The notes under the pieces were generated by a model that saw only the letters and a list, made by a program, of their open reading frames with translations, did not search any database and was not told the DNA's origin. Below are positions 54,655 through 64,000 of a stretch of 64,000 nt of DNA, piece by piece. The position numbers were made by a program, and so were the translations under genes. Each line of letters opens with the position of its first letter. Position 1 is the first letter of the stretch. Source of the DNA: Herbidospora galbida (lineage in GTDB: Bacteria; Actinomycetota; Actinomycetes; Streptosporangiales; Streptosporangiaceae); NCBI RefSeq assembly GCF_005233835.1, contig NZ_SZQA01000025.1, positions 62,001 to 126,000 on the forward strand, read 5' to 3'.

Positions 54655-56149
54655 GACTGACACCCTCCATAGCGGCCACGAGGTCGTTGTCCGACCATCC
54701 GCGTGGCACGTCCTTGATCACCCGGCCGTGGAACATCACCAGGACCCGGTCACAGATTCGCAGGTCGTCGAGTTCGTCGCTGACCAGCACGGCTCCCGCC
54801 CCCCGCTGCGCGGCGTCCTCGACCGAGCCGAGCAGCGACTGCTTGGCCTTGACGTCGACGCCGGCGGTGGGGTTGATGACGACCAGCGCGGCCGGGTCGT
54901 CGACCAGGGCGCGGGCCATCACGACCTTCTGGGCGTTGCCGCCCGACAGGTCGCCGACCGGCTGGTCGGGACCCTCGGTCTTGATGTCGAGCTCCTGGAT
55001 CATGGTCCGGGCGCGGGCCCGGCGTCTCTCGGGCGAGATCATCCCGAAGCGGCCGAGCTTCCCGGCGATCGGCATGGTCGCGTTCTCGCCGACCGACAGC
55101 AGGGGCACGAAGCCCTCGTGGTGGCGGTCCTGCGGGACGAAGCCGACGCCGGCGGCCAGCGCCGACGGGACGTCGCCCGGCTTGGGCCGCTTCCCGTTGA
55201 TCGTGATGACGCCGCTGTCGGCGCGGCGCAGCCCGACGATGCTCTCGGCCAGGCCGACCTTGCCGCTGCTGCCCGATCCGGCGAGGCCCACGATCTCGCC
55301 GGCCTTCACGGTCAGGTCGATGTCGTGGTAGCGGCCCGCGGAGTTGAGGCCGCGCACCTCCAGCACGACCTTGGCCTTCGCGTCGATCGTCCGGGCCTTG
55401 GCCTCGTAGGTGACGGCGTGCTCGCCGGTCATCGCGGCCACCAGCGCGTCGTGCGGGAGGTCCGCGACGGTGCTGGTGACGATGTGGCGGGCGTCGCGGA
55501 AGACGGTGACGCTCTGGCAGACCTCGTACACCTCTTCGAGGTGGTGCGAGATGAACATCATCGTGACGCCCTGCTCCCGCAGGTCGCGCATGCGGTCGAA
55601 GAGGCGTCCGATGGCCGGGCCGTCGAGCTGGGCGGTCGGCTCGTCGAGGATGATGAACCGCGCGCCGAAGGAGAGAGCGCGGGCGATCTCGACCAGCTGC
55701 CGCTGCTCGACGCCCAAGTCGCCGGCGAGCCCCGAGGGGTCGACGTCGACGTGGTACTGGTCGAGGAGGGCGGCCGCGCGGGCGCGCATGGCGCGCCAGT
55801 TGATGACCTTGCCCTCGGTCTGGCGGTTGATGAAGAGGTTCTCGGCCACGGTCAGCGCGGGGATGATCGTGGACTTCTGGTAGACGCAGGCCACGCGGGC
55901 CTTCCACGCGTCGCGGTCGGCGAGCGGCGGGGCCGCCTCGCCCGCGAACCGGACCTCGCCGGCGTCGGGGCGCTGCAGGCCGGTCAGGATCGACACGAGG
56001 GTCGACTTGCCGGCGCCGTTGCGCCCGATCAGGGCGTGCGTCTCGCCCTGCTTGATGGTGAGGCCCGCGTCGTTGAGTGCGACGGTGGGGCCGAAGCGCT
56101 TGGTGATCCCGCGCGCTTCGACCGCCGCCGCGTTCGATGAGGTGCTCAT
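54647..56149 (-). CDS. CUT2 sugar ABC transporter ATPase
   Basis: ATPase of 500 residues with two ABC domains. First: Walker A GRNGAGKST, Walker B FIILDEPTAQLD. Second: GSSGKVGLAE in place of Walker A, signature LSGGNAQKVVMAR, and Walker B LVVINPTAGVD with Asn where the catalytic Glu region normally reads DEPT. One active and one altered site is usual for this family, though the loss in the second site is more marked here than in the two other CUT2 ATPases of the window. It begins right at the binding-protein stop. Confidence 0.88.
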   Translation of the reverse strand: MSTSSNAAAVEARGITKRFGPTVALNDAGLTIKQGETHALIGRNGAGKSTLVSILTGLQRPDAGEVRFAGEAAPPLADRDAWKARVACVYQKSTIIPALTVAENLFINRQTEGKVINWRAMRARAAALLDQYHVDVDPSGLAGDLGVEQRQLVEIARALSFGARFIILDEPTAQLDGPAIGRLFDRMRDLREQGVTMMFISHHLEEVYEVCQSVTVFRDARHIVTSTVADLPHDALVAAMTGEHAVTYEAKARTIDAKAKVVLEVRGLNSAGRYHDIDLTVKAGEIVGLAGSGSSGKVGLAESIVGLRRADSGVITINGKRPKPGDVPSALAAGVGFVPQDRHHEGFVPLLSVGENATMPIAGKLGRFGMISPERRRARARTMIQELDIKTEGPDQPVGDLSGGNAQKVVMARALVDDPAALVVINPTAGVDVKAKQSLLGSVEDAAQRGAGAVLVSDELDDLRICDRVLVMFHGRVIKDVPRGWSDNDLVAAMEGVSHE

Positions 56150-57214
56150 CTAGCTGACCTGGTTGCCCCAGAGGTTGGGGTCATCCACGTTCTCCGCGGT
56201 GACCAGCGGCGCGGGCAGCTGGTCCTCCAGGCCGTTGGGGAGCTGGATGATGTTGCTGTCGTGGTCGGTCGGGCCGGGCTGGAAGGTCTTGCCCTCCAGA
56301 GCGGCCTTCGCGTAGAAGACGGCGTACTTGGCGTAGAGGTCGGCCGGCTGCGAGACGGTCGCGTCGATCTCGCCCGCGCGGATGGCCTCGAACTCGGCCG
56401 GGATGCCGTCGTTGGACACGACGAAGATGTGCTTGGGGTCGTCCGGCTTGACCAGCAGGCCCTTGGCCTTCAGGACCTGGAGGGTCGGGGCCAGGTGCAC
56501 ACCGCCGGCGTGCATGTAGATGCCCTTGATGTCGGGGTTCTGCTCCAGGCGGGTCTGCAGCATGGACGCGGCCTTGCTGCCCTCCCACTCCGTCGGCTCC
56601 TCGAAGACGGTGATCCCGGGGAACTTCTCCTTCATGCAGTCGCGGAAGGCCTCGGCGCGGTCACGGCCGTTGATGGAGGCCAGGGCGCCCATGAGCTGCA
56701 CGACCTTGCCCTTGCCGCCGAGCTTCTCGCCGAGGAACTCGCAGGCCTTGGTGCCGTAGGCGCGGTTGTCGGCGCGCACGACCATGTAGACGTTGCCCTT
56801 GTCGGGGCGGGTGTCCACCGTGACGACCGGGATCTTCTTGCCCGCGAGCGAGTCGAGCGTCGAGGCGATGGCGCCGGTGTCCTGCGGGGCCATGATGATC
56901 GCCTTGGCGCCCTGGCTGACCAGCGCCTGGGTGTTGGCGACCAGCTTGGCGACGTCGTTCTGCGAGTTGGTCGGCGGCATCAGCTCGACGCCGTCCTTGC
57001 TGGCGATCTCGGGCACGTACTTGTTGTACGAGTTCCAGAAGTCGGAGTCGGCGCGCGGGAAGTCCACGCCGACCTTGCCACCGCCGGCGGCGGCCGCGGG
57101 GGCCGACTCACCGGGGGCGGCGCTCGCTGCGGAGTCGGGGGTGTCGGACGACCCGCAGGCCGCCAGGCCCAGGGCGAGCACGGCGGCACTGGCGGCGACG
57201 GACAGAAGTTTCAT
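56150..57214 (-). CDS. CUT2 sugar-binding lipoprotein (probable fucose importer)
   Basis: Lipoprotein of 354 residues, lipobox GLAAC (Cys20), an Ala/Gly/Ser tether and a type I binding fold ([45 protein letters not shown]). It sits directly between L-fuconate dehydratase (ATGA overlap) and the transport ATPase, so L-fucose or L-fuconate is the likely ligand by context. AAAGG precedes the ATG. Confidence 0.85.
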   Translation of the reverse strand: MKLLSVAASAAVLALGLAACGSSDTPDSAASAAPGESAPAAAAGGGKVGVDFPRADSDFWNSYNKYVPEIASKDGVELMPPTNSQNDVAKLVANTQALVSQGAKAIIMAPQDTGAIASTLDSLAGKKIPVVTVDTRPDKGNVYMVVRADNRAYGTKACEFLGEKLGGKGKVVQLMGALASINGRDRAEAFRDCMKEKFPGITVFEEPTEWEGSKAASMLQTRLEQNPDIKGIYMHAGGVHLAPTLQVLKAKGLLVKPDDPKHIFVVSNDGIPAEFEAIRAGEIDATVSQPADLYAKYAVFYAKAALEGKTFQPGPTDHDSNIIQLPNGLEDQLPAPLVTAENVDDPNLWGNQVS

Positions 57215-58572
57215 GCCGATCGGCCTTTCAGGACGGGGGGGTGAGTGACGGCGGAGGTTCTGCGCGCCTCCGCCGCCGGGGAGCTCTGGGCCACTGCGCT
57301 GGTCCAGTACTGACCCCATGGATAGGTGAACGCGGCGAGCGACGCGGGTCGCATCGCCGAGCTGAATCCGGCTGCTTCGGGCGCCACGTAGCCGCCGTCC
57401 CGGATGACCACCGGATCGACGAAGTGCTCGTGCAGGTGGTCGATGTACTCGATCACCCGGCCCTCCTTCGACCCGCTGACGGAGACGAAGTCGAACATGG
57501 CCAGATGCTGGACCAGCTCGCACAGCCCGACCCCGCCCGCGTGCGGGCAGACGGGGACGCCGAACTTGGCGGCCAGCAGCAGGATGGCGATGTTCTCGTT
57601 GACGCCCCCGACGCGCGCCGCGTCGAGCTGCAGGTAGGAGATGGCCTCCGACTGGAGGAGCTGCTTGAACACGATCCGGTTCTGCACGTGCTCCCCGGTG
57701 GCGACCGGGACGGGCGCGACCGCGCGCGCGATCGCGGCGTGGCCGAGGACGTCGTCCGGGCTGGTGGGTTCCTCCACCCACCAGGGGCCGAACTCGGCCA
57801 GTGCCTGCACCCAGCGGATCGCGTCGGAGACATCCCATCTCTGGTTGGCGTCGATCGCGATCGGGTAACCGTCGCCACAGACCTCGCGGGCGATCCGCAT
57901 GCGGCGGATGTCGTCGTCGAGGTCGGCGCCGACCTTCAGCTTGATCTGCGAGAAGCCCTCGTCGAGGGCCTCCTTGCAGAGGCGCCGAAGCTTGTCGTCG
58001 TCGTAGCCGAGCCAGCCCGGCGACGTCGTGTACGCGGGATAGCCGTGCTCCCGCAGGGCCGCGATGCGGCCGGCCCGGCCCGGCTCGGCGGCGCGGAGGA
58101 TCTCCAGCGCCTCGGCGGGGGTCAGGGCGTCGGTGATGTAGCGGAAGTCGACGAGGGAGACGATCTCCTCGGGGCTCATCTCTGCGAGCAGCAGCCAGAG
58201 CGGCTTGCCCTCGCGGCGGGCCCGCAGGTCCCACAGGGCGTTCATGACGGCGGAGATCGCCATGTGCATGACGCCCTTCTCCGGCCCCAGCCAGCGCAAC
58301 TGCGAGTCGCCGATGAGGTCCTGGTAGACGGCGCCCAGGTCGGAGCAGTCACGGTCGACGATGTGACCTTCGAGCGCCCTGATGGCGGCGGTCTGCACGT
58401 CGTTGCCGCGTCCGATCGTGAACGCGAATCCGTGTCCCTTCTCGTCCTCGTCGGTCCGCAGCACCACGTACGCCGCCGAGTAGTCGGGGTCGGGGTTCAT
58501 CGCGTCGGAACCGTCGAGCTCCGCCGAGGTCGGGAACCGGATGTCATGCGTCTCCAGGGAGATGACCCTCAT
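57211..58572 (-). CDS. fucD: L-fuconate dehydratase (enolase superfamily)
   Basis: Mg-dependent dehydratase of 453 residues turning L-fuconate into 2-keto-3-deoxy-L-fuconate, part of the non-phosphorylating L-fucose route. The N-terminus ([20 protein letters not shown]) is characteristic of the family. The KxK base (IKLKVG), metal ligands in [20 protein letters not shown] and TGEHVQNR, and the second base in CPHAGGVGL are intact. The C-terminal 20 residues are an extra tail. ATG 58572 has GGAG upstream. First gene of an operon with a CUT2 importer and a ROK regulator. Confidence 0.9.
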   Translation of the reverse strand: MRVISLETHDIRFPTSAELDGSDAMNPDPDYSAAYVVLRTDEDEKGHGFAFTIGRGNDVQTAAIRALEGHIVDRDCSDLGAVYQDLIGDSQLRWLGPEKGVMHMAISAVMNALWDLRARREGKPLWLLLAEMSPEEIVSLVDFRYITDALTPAEALEILRAAEPGRAGRIAALREHGYPAYTTSPGWLGYDDDKLRRLCKEALDEGFSQIKLKVGADLDDDIRRMRIAREVCGDGYPIAIDANQRWDVSDAIRWVQALAEFGPWWVEEPTSPDDVLGHAAIARAVAPVPVATGEHVQNRIVFKQLLQSEAISYLQLDAARVGGVNENIAILLLAAKFGVPVCPHAGGVGLCELVQHLAMFDFVSVSGSKEGRVIEYIDHLHEHFVDPVVIRDGGYVAPEAAGFSSAMRPASLAAFTYPWGQYWTSAVAQSSPAAEARRTSAVTHPPVLKGRSA

Positions 58573-58913
58573 GCGAGCTCCAGACACATCCGATTAATGT
58601 TAGAGACCGGCGCTACCGCCGGGCGGTCGTCTTCGAAAGCCTTTCGAGATAAAGATCCGATTAATTTGCGGACACGACACGTCGCGGCGTCGTGGACCGA
58701 TCCCAGGTGGGATCAGAATTCCGCAGGTCGCCGCCGGGCGGAAGGCCCCGCGGCCATCTTCTCGGTTACTCTCCAGACATCCGATGTTTGGTTCTCAAGA
58801 AGAATGCCCCGCGTGTTACAGGCGTGTCAATAGCCGCAACCGGAAAGAGATCCGATGATTCCGAAGGGCCGCGACCGACCTGGTGGTCCGTCGCGGCCCT
58901 CGGGCTGACCTGC
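58573..58913 (-). promoter_or_regulatory. Upstream region of fucD with four ATCCGAT boxes
   Basis: This 341-bp gap has no gene. The heptamer ATCCGAT occurs at 58588, 58655, 58779 and 58850, all in the same orientation; the first two extend to ATCCGATTAAT. About 0.01-0.02 copies would be expected by chance in a region this size and composition. They are probable binding sites of the operon regulator. The right end also holds the terminator-like hairpin of the next gene. Confidence 0.6.
58865..58900 (-). terminator. Hairpin after the secreted dehydrogenase-like gene
   Basis: An 11-bp perfect stem (AGGGCCGCGAC / GTCGCGGCCCT) with a 14-base loop lies 13 bp past the stop on the minus strand. No T-run. 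Confidence 0.6.
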
Positions 58914-61900
58914 CTAGACGCCGTAGACGTCGAACTCCCAGAGCGAATAGCCCCATGCGGTGGCTCGCTGGGTGCCGTAGATCCGGACGTATCGCCCAGA
59001 CGCGGTGACCGCGAGGTCGTCGACGCCGCCGTCGCCGGCCGTCTGGGTGTTCACGACCGTCCAGGAGCTGTTGTCATTGGAGGTCTCCACCCGGTACTGC
59101 CGGCCGTGGGCCGCCTCCCACTGGAGCCGGACCCGCGAGATCGACCGGGTCTGGCCCAGGTCGACGGTGATCCACTGCGGGTCGGCGTAGAGGCTGGACC
59201 AGCGGGTGGTGGCGTTGCCGTCGACCGCGTTGGCCGCGACGTTCGCCCCGGCCTCCGTGCTCGACACCGTCACCGGTCTGCTCCGTGACAGCAACTGGGC
59301 GGTCCCGCCGGCCGGGGTGCCGTACACGTTGAGGTCCCAGAGCGAGTAGCCGTACTGCGTCAGCGCGCGCTGGGTTCCATATATACGGACATACCGCCCC
59401 GTGCCACTGACGGAGAGATCGTCCACTCCCCCGTCCGAGGCGGTCTGGTTCGACAGGACCGTCCAGGTGCTGTTGTTCGGGGAGATCTCCACCCGGTACT
59501 GGCGGCCGTAGGCCGCCTCCCAGTTCAGCCTGACCCGGTTGACGTCGTAGGACGCCCCCAGGTCCACCGTGATCCACTGCGGGTCGGCGTACAGGCTGGA
59601 CCAGCGGGTGGCGCCGTTGCCGTCGACCGCGTTGGCCGCGACGTTCGCCCCGGCCTCCGTGCTCGACACCGTGACCGGCTTGCCCTGGGCGAGGTCGCCG
59701 CCTCCCCCGCCGACCGGCGTCGAGACGCCGGGGCCGGTGAAGGTGTAGCTGTCGACGTCGAACACGGCCGTGCCGGCCGCTCCCGAGAAGGTCAGGTACA
59801 GGTCGTGCGTGCCGGCCGGGGCGCTCACGGGAGCGGTCAGCTCCACGTAGTCGTCCCAGCCGCCGGTGTTCGTCACGTTGACGCTGGCCACGACGGGGCC
59901 GGTCGGGGAGTCGTACCGGAAGGAGAGCACTCCCCCGGCGTTGGCGGTGGAGACGCGGGCCTTGACCCCGGTGATCCCCTGGAGGTTCACCGCGTGGTGG
60001 CGGACCCACTCGCCGTTCTGGATGTCGCCGAGCCGCTTGCCGCCCTCGGCCTGGGCCTGGTCGACGACGCGCGGCCCGTTGAGGGTGACGTAGTGCTCGG
60101 CCTGCCACTGCTTGGGCCACAGGGTGATCTCCCGCTCGCCCGTCAGCGGCACCGTGCCGGTGGCGCCGCGGTCGGTGTAGGAGGCCCTGATCACCCAGAA
60201 CAGCACCGAGTCGGGACCGGCGTGCACCGGGCCGACGTCGAAGGAGGCGCCGCAGCCGGTGCCCTCACCCTCCTCGTGGGCGTGTTCCTGGTGCCCGAGC
60301 GCGGCCCGCACGACCACGTTGGCGCACGGGATCGTGCCGTCCTGCGCGTCGGTGGCCGACGCGGATGCCGTCAGGCGCTCGTCCCACGAGAACAGGCCGC
60401 CGTTGGGCAGCCCGCCGACGTTGACCACCGGCCGGTTGTTGCCCACCACGACCGGGATCAGGGTGGTCCCCGTCATGGTGCCGTCGTTGACGGTGAGCCT
60501 TGCTCTCTTGTCGCCGTTGGTCGTGTACGTGTACGACGGGTTCGCCGCCGTCGAGTCGGTGGTGCCGTTGCCGTCGAAGTCCCACGCGTAGGTGAGCGGG
60601 TTGCCGTCGGGGTCGTTGCTGCCCGCGCTGGAGAACTGCACGGTCAGCGGGGTGAGCCCGTTGTCCACGCTGGCCGTGGCCACCGCGACCGGCGACCGGC
60701 CGCCCTGCACGTAGTTGATCTTCACCAGGGCCGCGTCGGCCGCCCCGGAGAAGTACCCGCTGCCGTATTCGAGCAGGTAGAGCGACCCGTCGGGGCCGAA
60801 CTCCATGTCGATCGGGTGGACGAACGGCATCCCGGCGAGGACAGGTTCGATGATCGTCGGGTTGCCGGTCGCGGGGTTCCCGTTGCTGAACTGGACCTCC
60901 TTGATCCAGTTACGGCAGTACTCCGTGATGATCAGCTTGTTGTCGTAGTACTGCGGCCACTTCACCGCGCTGTTGAGGTTCGGGTTGTAGTGGTAGACCT
61001 CGGCGTGGTTCGGCGAGCCGCAGCCGCCGGGCTGGTCGAGGGCCGGCCACTCCTTGCTGCCGCCGTGCTGCTCCCACACCAGCGCGCCCCGCGTGGGCGG
61101 GAGCTGCTGGAGACCGGTGTTGCGCGGCGAGTTGTTGACCGGGCCGGTGCTGCCGCCGCAGGGGAACCAGCCCCGGGGCGCGTTGGCCGCGAAGTCCCAG
61201 TCGTTGTAGGCCACGTTCGGGCCGCCGCAGTAGGGCCAGCCGTAGTTGCCCGCGCTGGTGGCGCGGTTCCACTCGTCGTAGGCAGCCGGTCCGCGGTTGG
61301 CGATGGTCGCGCCGGCGTCCGGCCCGACCTCACCCCAATAAAGGGTGTTGCCGCCCTGCTTGTCGACCCAGATCCGGTACGGGTTGCGCGTCCCCATGAC
61401 GTAGATCTCGGGCCGGGTCTGCGCCGTGCCCGGCGGGAACAGGTTGCCGGCGGGGATCGTGTAGGTGCCGTCGGCCTCCGGGTGGATGCGGTTGATCTTG
61501 CCCCGGAGGTCGTTGGTGTTGCCCGACGTGCGCTGCGCGTCGTACTGCTGGTTGCGGCCGGTGCGCTCGTCGATGGGTGCCATCCCCGCCGAGTCACCGC
61601 CCGAGTTGGTGTTGTCGCCGACGGCGAAGTAGAGGTTGCCGTTGCCGTCCCAGGTCATCGACCCGGCGGAGTGACAGCACAGGTCACGCTCGGTCGGCCA
61701 TTCGATGATCATGTCTTCGGTGGCGGCCGGGATCGTGTTCGTCGACGGGTTGAAGGTGAACCGGGAGATCCGGTTCACCAGCGGGGTCACCTTGGGCGAG
61801 TAGAAGAGGTAGACCCAGCGGTTGGTCGCGAAGCCCGGGTCGAGGGTGATGCCGATCAGGCCGTCCTCGAAGCGGGCGTCGAGCTGGAGGGTGAGGGCGA

Positions 61901-62162
61901 CCGTCGTCGCCTGGGTGGCCGGGTTGTACAGGCGGACCTGGCCGCCGCCCGCGCTGGTGCCGCGGTTGATGTACAGCACCTTGCCGTCGGGCAGCACGGA
62001 CAGTTCGATGGGCTCGCCCATCGACAGGCCGCTGTCGAGCCGGACCTTCTCGAAACCACTTGTGGGTGGCGGCGCCGCGTGTGCGGGTGCGGCGGGCACC
62101 AGTGCGACGACGATCAGGGCCAACACGCCCAGGATCGCGCGCAGGCGCGGGATACCTGACAT
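58914..62162 (-). CDS. Secreted PQQ-type sugar dehydrogenase - PKD - CBM6-like - tandem F5/8C protein
   Basis: Exported protein of 1082 residues with signal peptide (about 1-29, ending APAHA). A glucose/sorbosone dehydrogenase-like propeller (about 35-500; DGLIGITLDPGF, TNDLRGKINRIHPEA) is followed by PKD (about 510-590), a domain containing ALGHQEHAHEEGEG, a CBM6-like domain (about 680-815) and two F5/8C domains (about 825-950 and 955-1082) that are nearly identical. The layout parallels the protein at 126-3629 and the two are clear paralogues. It presumably acts on cell-wall sugars outside the cell; the cofactor and substrate are not known. GGAG precedes the ATG. Confidence 0.88.
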   Translation of the reverse strand: MSGIPRLRAILGVLALIVVALVPAAPAHAAPPPTSGFEKVRLDSGLSMGEPIELSVLPDGKVLYINRGTSAGGGQVRLYNPATQATTVALTLQLDARFEDGLIGITLDPGFATNRWVYLFYSPKVTPLVNRISRFTFNPSTNTIPAATEDMIIEWPTERDLCCHSAGSMTWDGNGNLYFAVGDNTNSGGDSAGMAPIDERTGRNQQYDAQRTSGNTNDLRGKINRIHPEADGTYTIPAGNLFPPGTAQTRPEIYVMGTRNPYRIWVDKQGGNTLYWGEVGPDAGATIANRGPAAYDEWNRATSAGNYGWPYCGGPNVAYNDWDFAANAPRGWFPCGGSTGPVNNSPRNTGLQQLPPTRGALVWEQHGGSKEWPALDQPGGCGSPNHAEVYHYNPNLNSAVKWPQYYDNKLIITEYCRNWIKEVQFSNGNPATGNPTIIEPVLAGMPFVHPIDMEFGPDGSLYLLEYGSGYFSGAADAALVKINYVQGGRSPVAVATASVDNGLTPLTVQFSSAGSNDPDGNPLTYAWDFDGNGTTDSTAANPSYTYTTNGDKRARLTVNDGTMTGTTLIPVVVGNNRPVVNVGGLPNGGLFSWDERLTASASATDAQDGTIPCANVVVRAALGHQEHAHEEGEGTGCGASFDVGPVHAGPDSVLFWVIRASYTDRGATGTVPLTGEREITLWPKQWQAEHYVTLNGPRVVDQAQAEGGKRLGDIQNGEWVRHHAVNLQGITGVKARVSTANAGGVLSFRYDSPTGPVVASVNVTNTGGWDDYVELTAPVSAPAGTHDLYLTFSGAAGTAVFDVDSYTFTGPGVSTPVGGGGGDLAQGKPVTVSSTEAGANVAANAVDGNGATRWSSLYADPQWITVDLGASYDVNRVRLNWEAAYGRQYRVEISPNNSTWTVLSNQTASDGGVDDLSVSGTGRYVRIYGTQRALTQYGYSLWDLNVYGTPAGGTAQLLSRSRPVTVSSTEAGANVAANAVDGNATTRWSSLYADPQWITVDLGQTRSISRVRLQWEAAHGRQYRVETSNDNSSWTVVNTQTAGDGGVDDLAVTASGRYVRIYGTQRATAWGYSLWEFDVYGV
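58920..59690 (-). repeat. Tandem direct repeat of about 402 bp (two F5/8C domains)
   Basis: Identical landmarks such as TCGACCGCGT start at 59221 and again at 59623, an offset of 402 bp or 134 codons. Both copies encode the VTVSSTEAGANVAANAVDGN and RWSSLYADPQWITVDLG segments, indicating recent duplication or ongoing gene conversion. Confidence 0.85.
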
Positions 62163-62333
62163 GGGGTCTCCAGTGCAGGAGGGAAAGGGGGACGAGACGA
62201 CGGCCCGTGGTCACCGAGAGCCGCCGATAGAGAACGCACCGATGACCACCCGCCACAAGCGGTCACCGGCGCGCTTACTGCCCCGGCGTGAGACGCGGGC
62301 GGCCGAAGGGCGACCGTGGCTCACGCTCTGGAA

Positions 62334-64000
62334 TCACACAGGAACTAGATCAAACTGCTCCCATGGTCCGATCGCGGGCCGGTTGGTGACGAGGTTCTGC
62401 GCCCCGCCGCCCTCCGCGCACACGTATTGGCTGTTCACCGTGGCCCGCAGGCTGATCGAGCCGTCGCCGTTGGTCACCACCGTGAAGGTCTCCCACGACC
62501 CGGCCGAGGGCCGGTCCGCCAAGAGCGGCACGTTGCCGCCGCCCTGGTTGGTCACATAGAGGTTGTTGGCCACCGAGCGCAGCGCGATGTTGCCGCCGCC
62601 CAGGTCGACCCGGACGAACTGCTCGGTCGCCCCCGCCGTCGTCTTGTCGGCGATGAGCGGGGTGGTCGCGTTGGCGGCCGACACGAACAGGTTGTTGGCC
62701 CGCGACCGCAGCGTGTAGGTGTTCGCCGGGGTCGAGCCCGTGATCACCCGGACCGCGTCGATCATGCCGACCGACGTGGTCTTGTTGACCACCCGGAGCG
62801 TGTGCTGGCCGCTGGACAGGCCGGTCTTGCCGTAGACGACCTGCTGCGCCTGCCGGGCGCCGCTCTGGTAGAGGTTCACGTTCTGCTGGAAGACGTTGTC
62901 GATGTAGACGTCGACGTTGCCCATGTCGGAGAACCGTTCCGAGAGGATCTCGATGCCGGTGCCGGTGAACGTGTAGGTCGCGGCGGCGTTGACGGTGGTG
63001 CTGTGGTGCGTGTCGTCGTTGTAGTCGCCGTAGCCCCGGCCGGTGGTCAGGTGCCAGTTCGAGTCGTAGGTCAGCTCGGTGTTGTTGATCAGACCGGGGG
63101 TGCCGCCGCCGTTGATGCCGAGGGTGGAGGCGGTGCCGCTCAGCGACTTGGCCGCCTGGTTGGCGGTGCCGGTGAGCTGGGTCTGGCTGTAGGCCGACAG
63201 CAGCTTGCCGGTGCGCTCCACCACGTAGACCGCGTTGGCGGCGGTCGCGAAGCTGATCTCGCCGGCCGAGCTGGTGGTGATGATCGCGTTGTCGGAGGTG
63301 CGGCGCACGCGGACCTGCTGGGTGCCCCACGGGTTCACCACGGTGGCCTGCTTGCCGTGGAGGGACTTGATGCCGACGTACTTGGTCTCGTTGCCCTCCC
63401 GCTCGGAGGACACGATGAAGCCGTCCTTGGCCAGCAGCGAGAACTTCCCGATGAACGAGGAGCTGCTCGGCGCGGCCGGGAAGACCCGGATCTTGTCGTT
63501 GTACGACTGCATCAGCGACTCGTTCATCGCCGACAGGTGCACGCCGTGGTACTCGAACACGCCGTTGGTGTTGCTGGTGAAGCTGTTCGGGTAGTTCTGG
63601 TAGCGCTGCGCCATGGTCTTCATGCCCTGGAAGGCCTGGTCGCCCAGCCCGAGGCGGGCGGCCTGGACCGCGTCGTTGGCCCACACGTTGCCGTAGGGGT
63701 GCGGACGCACGTTCCAGGTGTTCAGCGCCGTCGAGTAGTCGGGGAAGCCGATGCCGGTCAGGTTGTACGGCCAGATCATCTCCGCCGAGACGTTCTCGTT
63801 GTTGCGGGTCTGCGAGATCGGCGGCTGGTGCGGCTGGTAGGCGTTGTTGACCACCGAGTAGGGCACCAGGTTGTTCAGGATGTTCTGCAGCTCGGTGCGC
63901 AGCGTCGCGTCGACGCCGAGCTGCTGCGCCACCTGGATGGTCACGGGGAACAGGCTGCGGATCGCGGTCAGGTCGGTAAGGGCGTTCCGCACGTTCCAGT
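62334..64000 (-). CDS. C-terminal part of a GH95-like glycoside hydrolase with fascin-like domain (partial)
   Basis: The reading frame is open to the right window edge, so the N-terminus is missing. The first 240 visible residues are the end of an (alpha/alpha)6 barrel and the C-terminal beta domain of GH95 type (NVWANDAVQAARLGLGDQA, ESLMQSYNDKIRVFPAAP, LAKDGFIVSSEREG), like the end of the enzyme at 12902-15625. A beta-sandwich module follows (YTFTGTGIEILSERFSDMG), then a fascin-like beta-trefoil with three YTLRSRANNLFV-type repeats that would bind glycans. Probably a secreted fucosidase- or galactosidase-like enzyme. The GTG at 63992 is internal, not a start. Confidence 0.75.
   Translation of the reverse strand, partial: WNVRNALTDLTAIRSLFPVTIQVAQQLGVDATLRTELQNILNNLVPYSVVNNAYQPHQPPISQTRNNENVSAEMIWPYNLTGIGFPDYSTALNTWNVRPHPYGNVWANDAVQAARLGLGDQAFQGMKTMAQRYQNYPNSFTSNTNGVFEYHGVHLSAMNESLMQSYNDKIRVFPAAPSSSSFIGKFSLLAKDGFIVSSEREGNETKYVGIKSLHGKQATVVNPWGTQQVRVRRTSDNAIITTSSAGEISFATAANAVYVVERTGKLLSAYSQTQLTGTANQAAKSLSGTASTLGINGGGTPGLINNTELTYDSNWHLTTGRGYGDYNDDTHHSTTVNAAATYTFTGTGIEILSERFSDMGNVDVYIDNVFQQNVNLYQSGARQAQQVVYGKTGLSSGQHTLRVVNKTTSVGMIDAVRVITGSTPANTYTLRSRANNLFVSAANATTPLIADKTTAGATEQFVRVDLGGGNIALRSVANNLYVTNQGGGNVPLLADRPSAGSWETFTVVTNGDGSISLRATVNSQYVCAEGGGAQNLVTNRPAIGPWEQFDLVPV

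Noticed and set aside
58920-59690. Insertion-type direct repeats
   Set aside because: Both copies are in-frame protein domains, not element termini.

Overview
The window is chromosomal DNA from a high-GC, GTG-start-rich Gram-positive of the actinomycete type. Supporting signs are the strong G/C bias at third codon positions, many ATGA/GTGA stop-start overlaps, several probable leaderless genes, actinobacterial families (ROK, IclR, WYL and LacI regulators; zinc-free L31/L33 paralogues) and many secreted multidomain carbohydrate-active proteins. A Streptosporangiaceae-like soil organism is plausible, but this is inference and the genus cannot be fixed from the sequence alone.

Left part (1-25,800) is a plant-polysaccharide and deoxyhexose region. 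It opens with a secreted ThuA/sugar-dehydrogenase/PKD/ricin protein, followed by a rhamnose-type CUT2 ABC transporter (rhaT-P-Q-S) divergent from a LacI regulator with readable promoters and operators. Next come a small housekeeping block (gamma-glutamylcyclotransferase-like protein with a decayed oxidoreductase, zinc-free L31 and L33 under a probable Zur box), an epoxide hydrolase divergent from a WYL regulator, a GH95-type alpha-L-fucosidase-like enzyme, an IclR-aldehyde dehydrogenase-CUT2 transporter operon ending in an unfamiliar secreted protein, and a CBM2-pectate lyase. A cold-shock gene and the malic enzyme-fumarase pair (25,860-29,536) follow.

Middle part (29,664-52,415) is a 22.7-kb defence island. 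A leftward operon encodes an XRE-HTH/GHKL-ATPase fusion, two unfamiliar proteins and two 5-cytosine methyltransferases; the second methyltransferase carries Ser where the catalytic Cys should be. A rightward operon encodes a sacsin/Hsp90-like ATPase fused to an SF2 helicase, a UvrD-type helicase, DrmA, DrmB and a RelE-fold/UvrD helicase. A convergent gene encodes a Ser/Thr kinase fused to a degenerate FtsK/SpoIIIE-like motor, and a Vsr endonuclease closes the island. DrmA and DrmB are the core of DISARM, but drmC and the usual class 1 and class 2 partners are absent. The whole looks like a DISARM core merged with a MORC/MutL-type restriction-modification operon and a kinase. This is the best candidate for an undescribed system.

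Right part (52,419-64,000) returns to sugar use. A leftward operon holds L-fuconate dehydratase, a third CUT2 transporter (binding protein, ATPase, permease) and a ROK regulator, preceded by four copies of ATCCGAT. Further right are a second secreted sugar dehydrogenase-like protein with two tandem F5/8C domains, paralogous to the first gene, and the C-terminal part of another GH95-like enzyme cut by the window edge. Functionally, secreted fucosidase, pectate lyase and dehydrogenase-like proteins would release or process plant deoxysugars, the three CUT2 importers would take them up, and fuconate dehydratase and aldehyde dehydrogenase would feed them to central metabolism.
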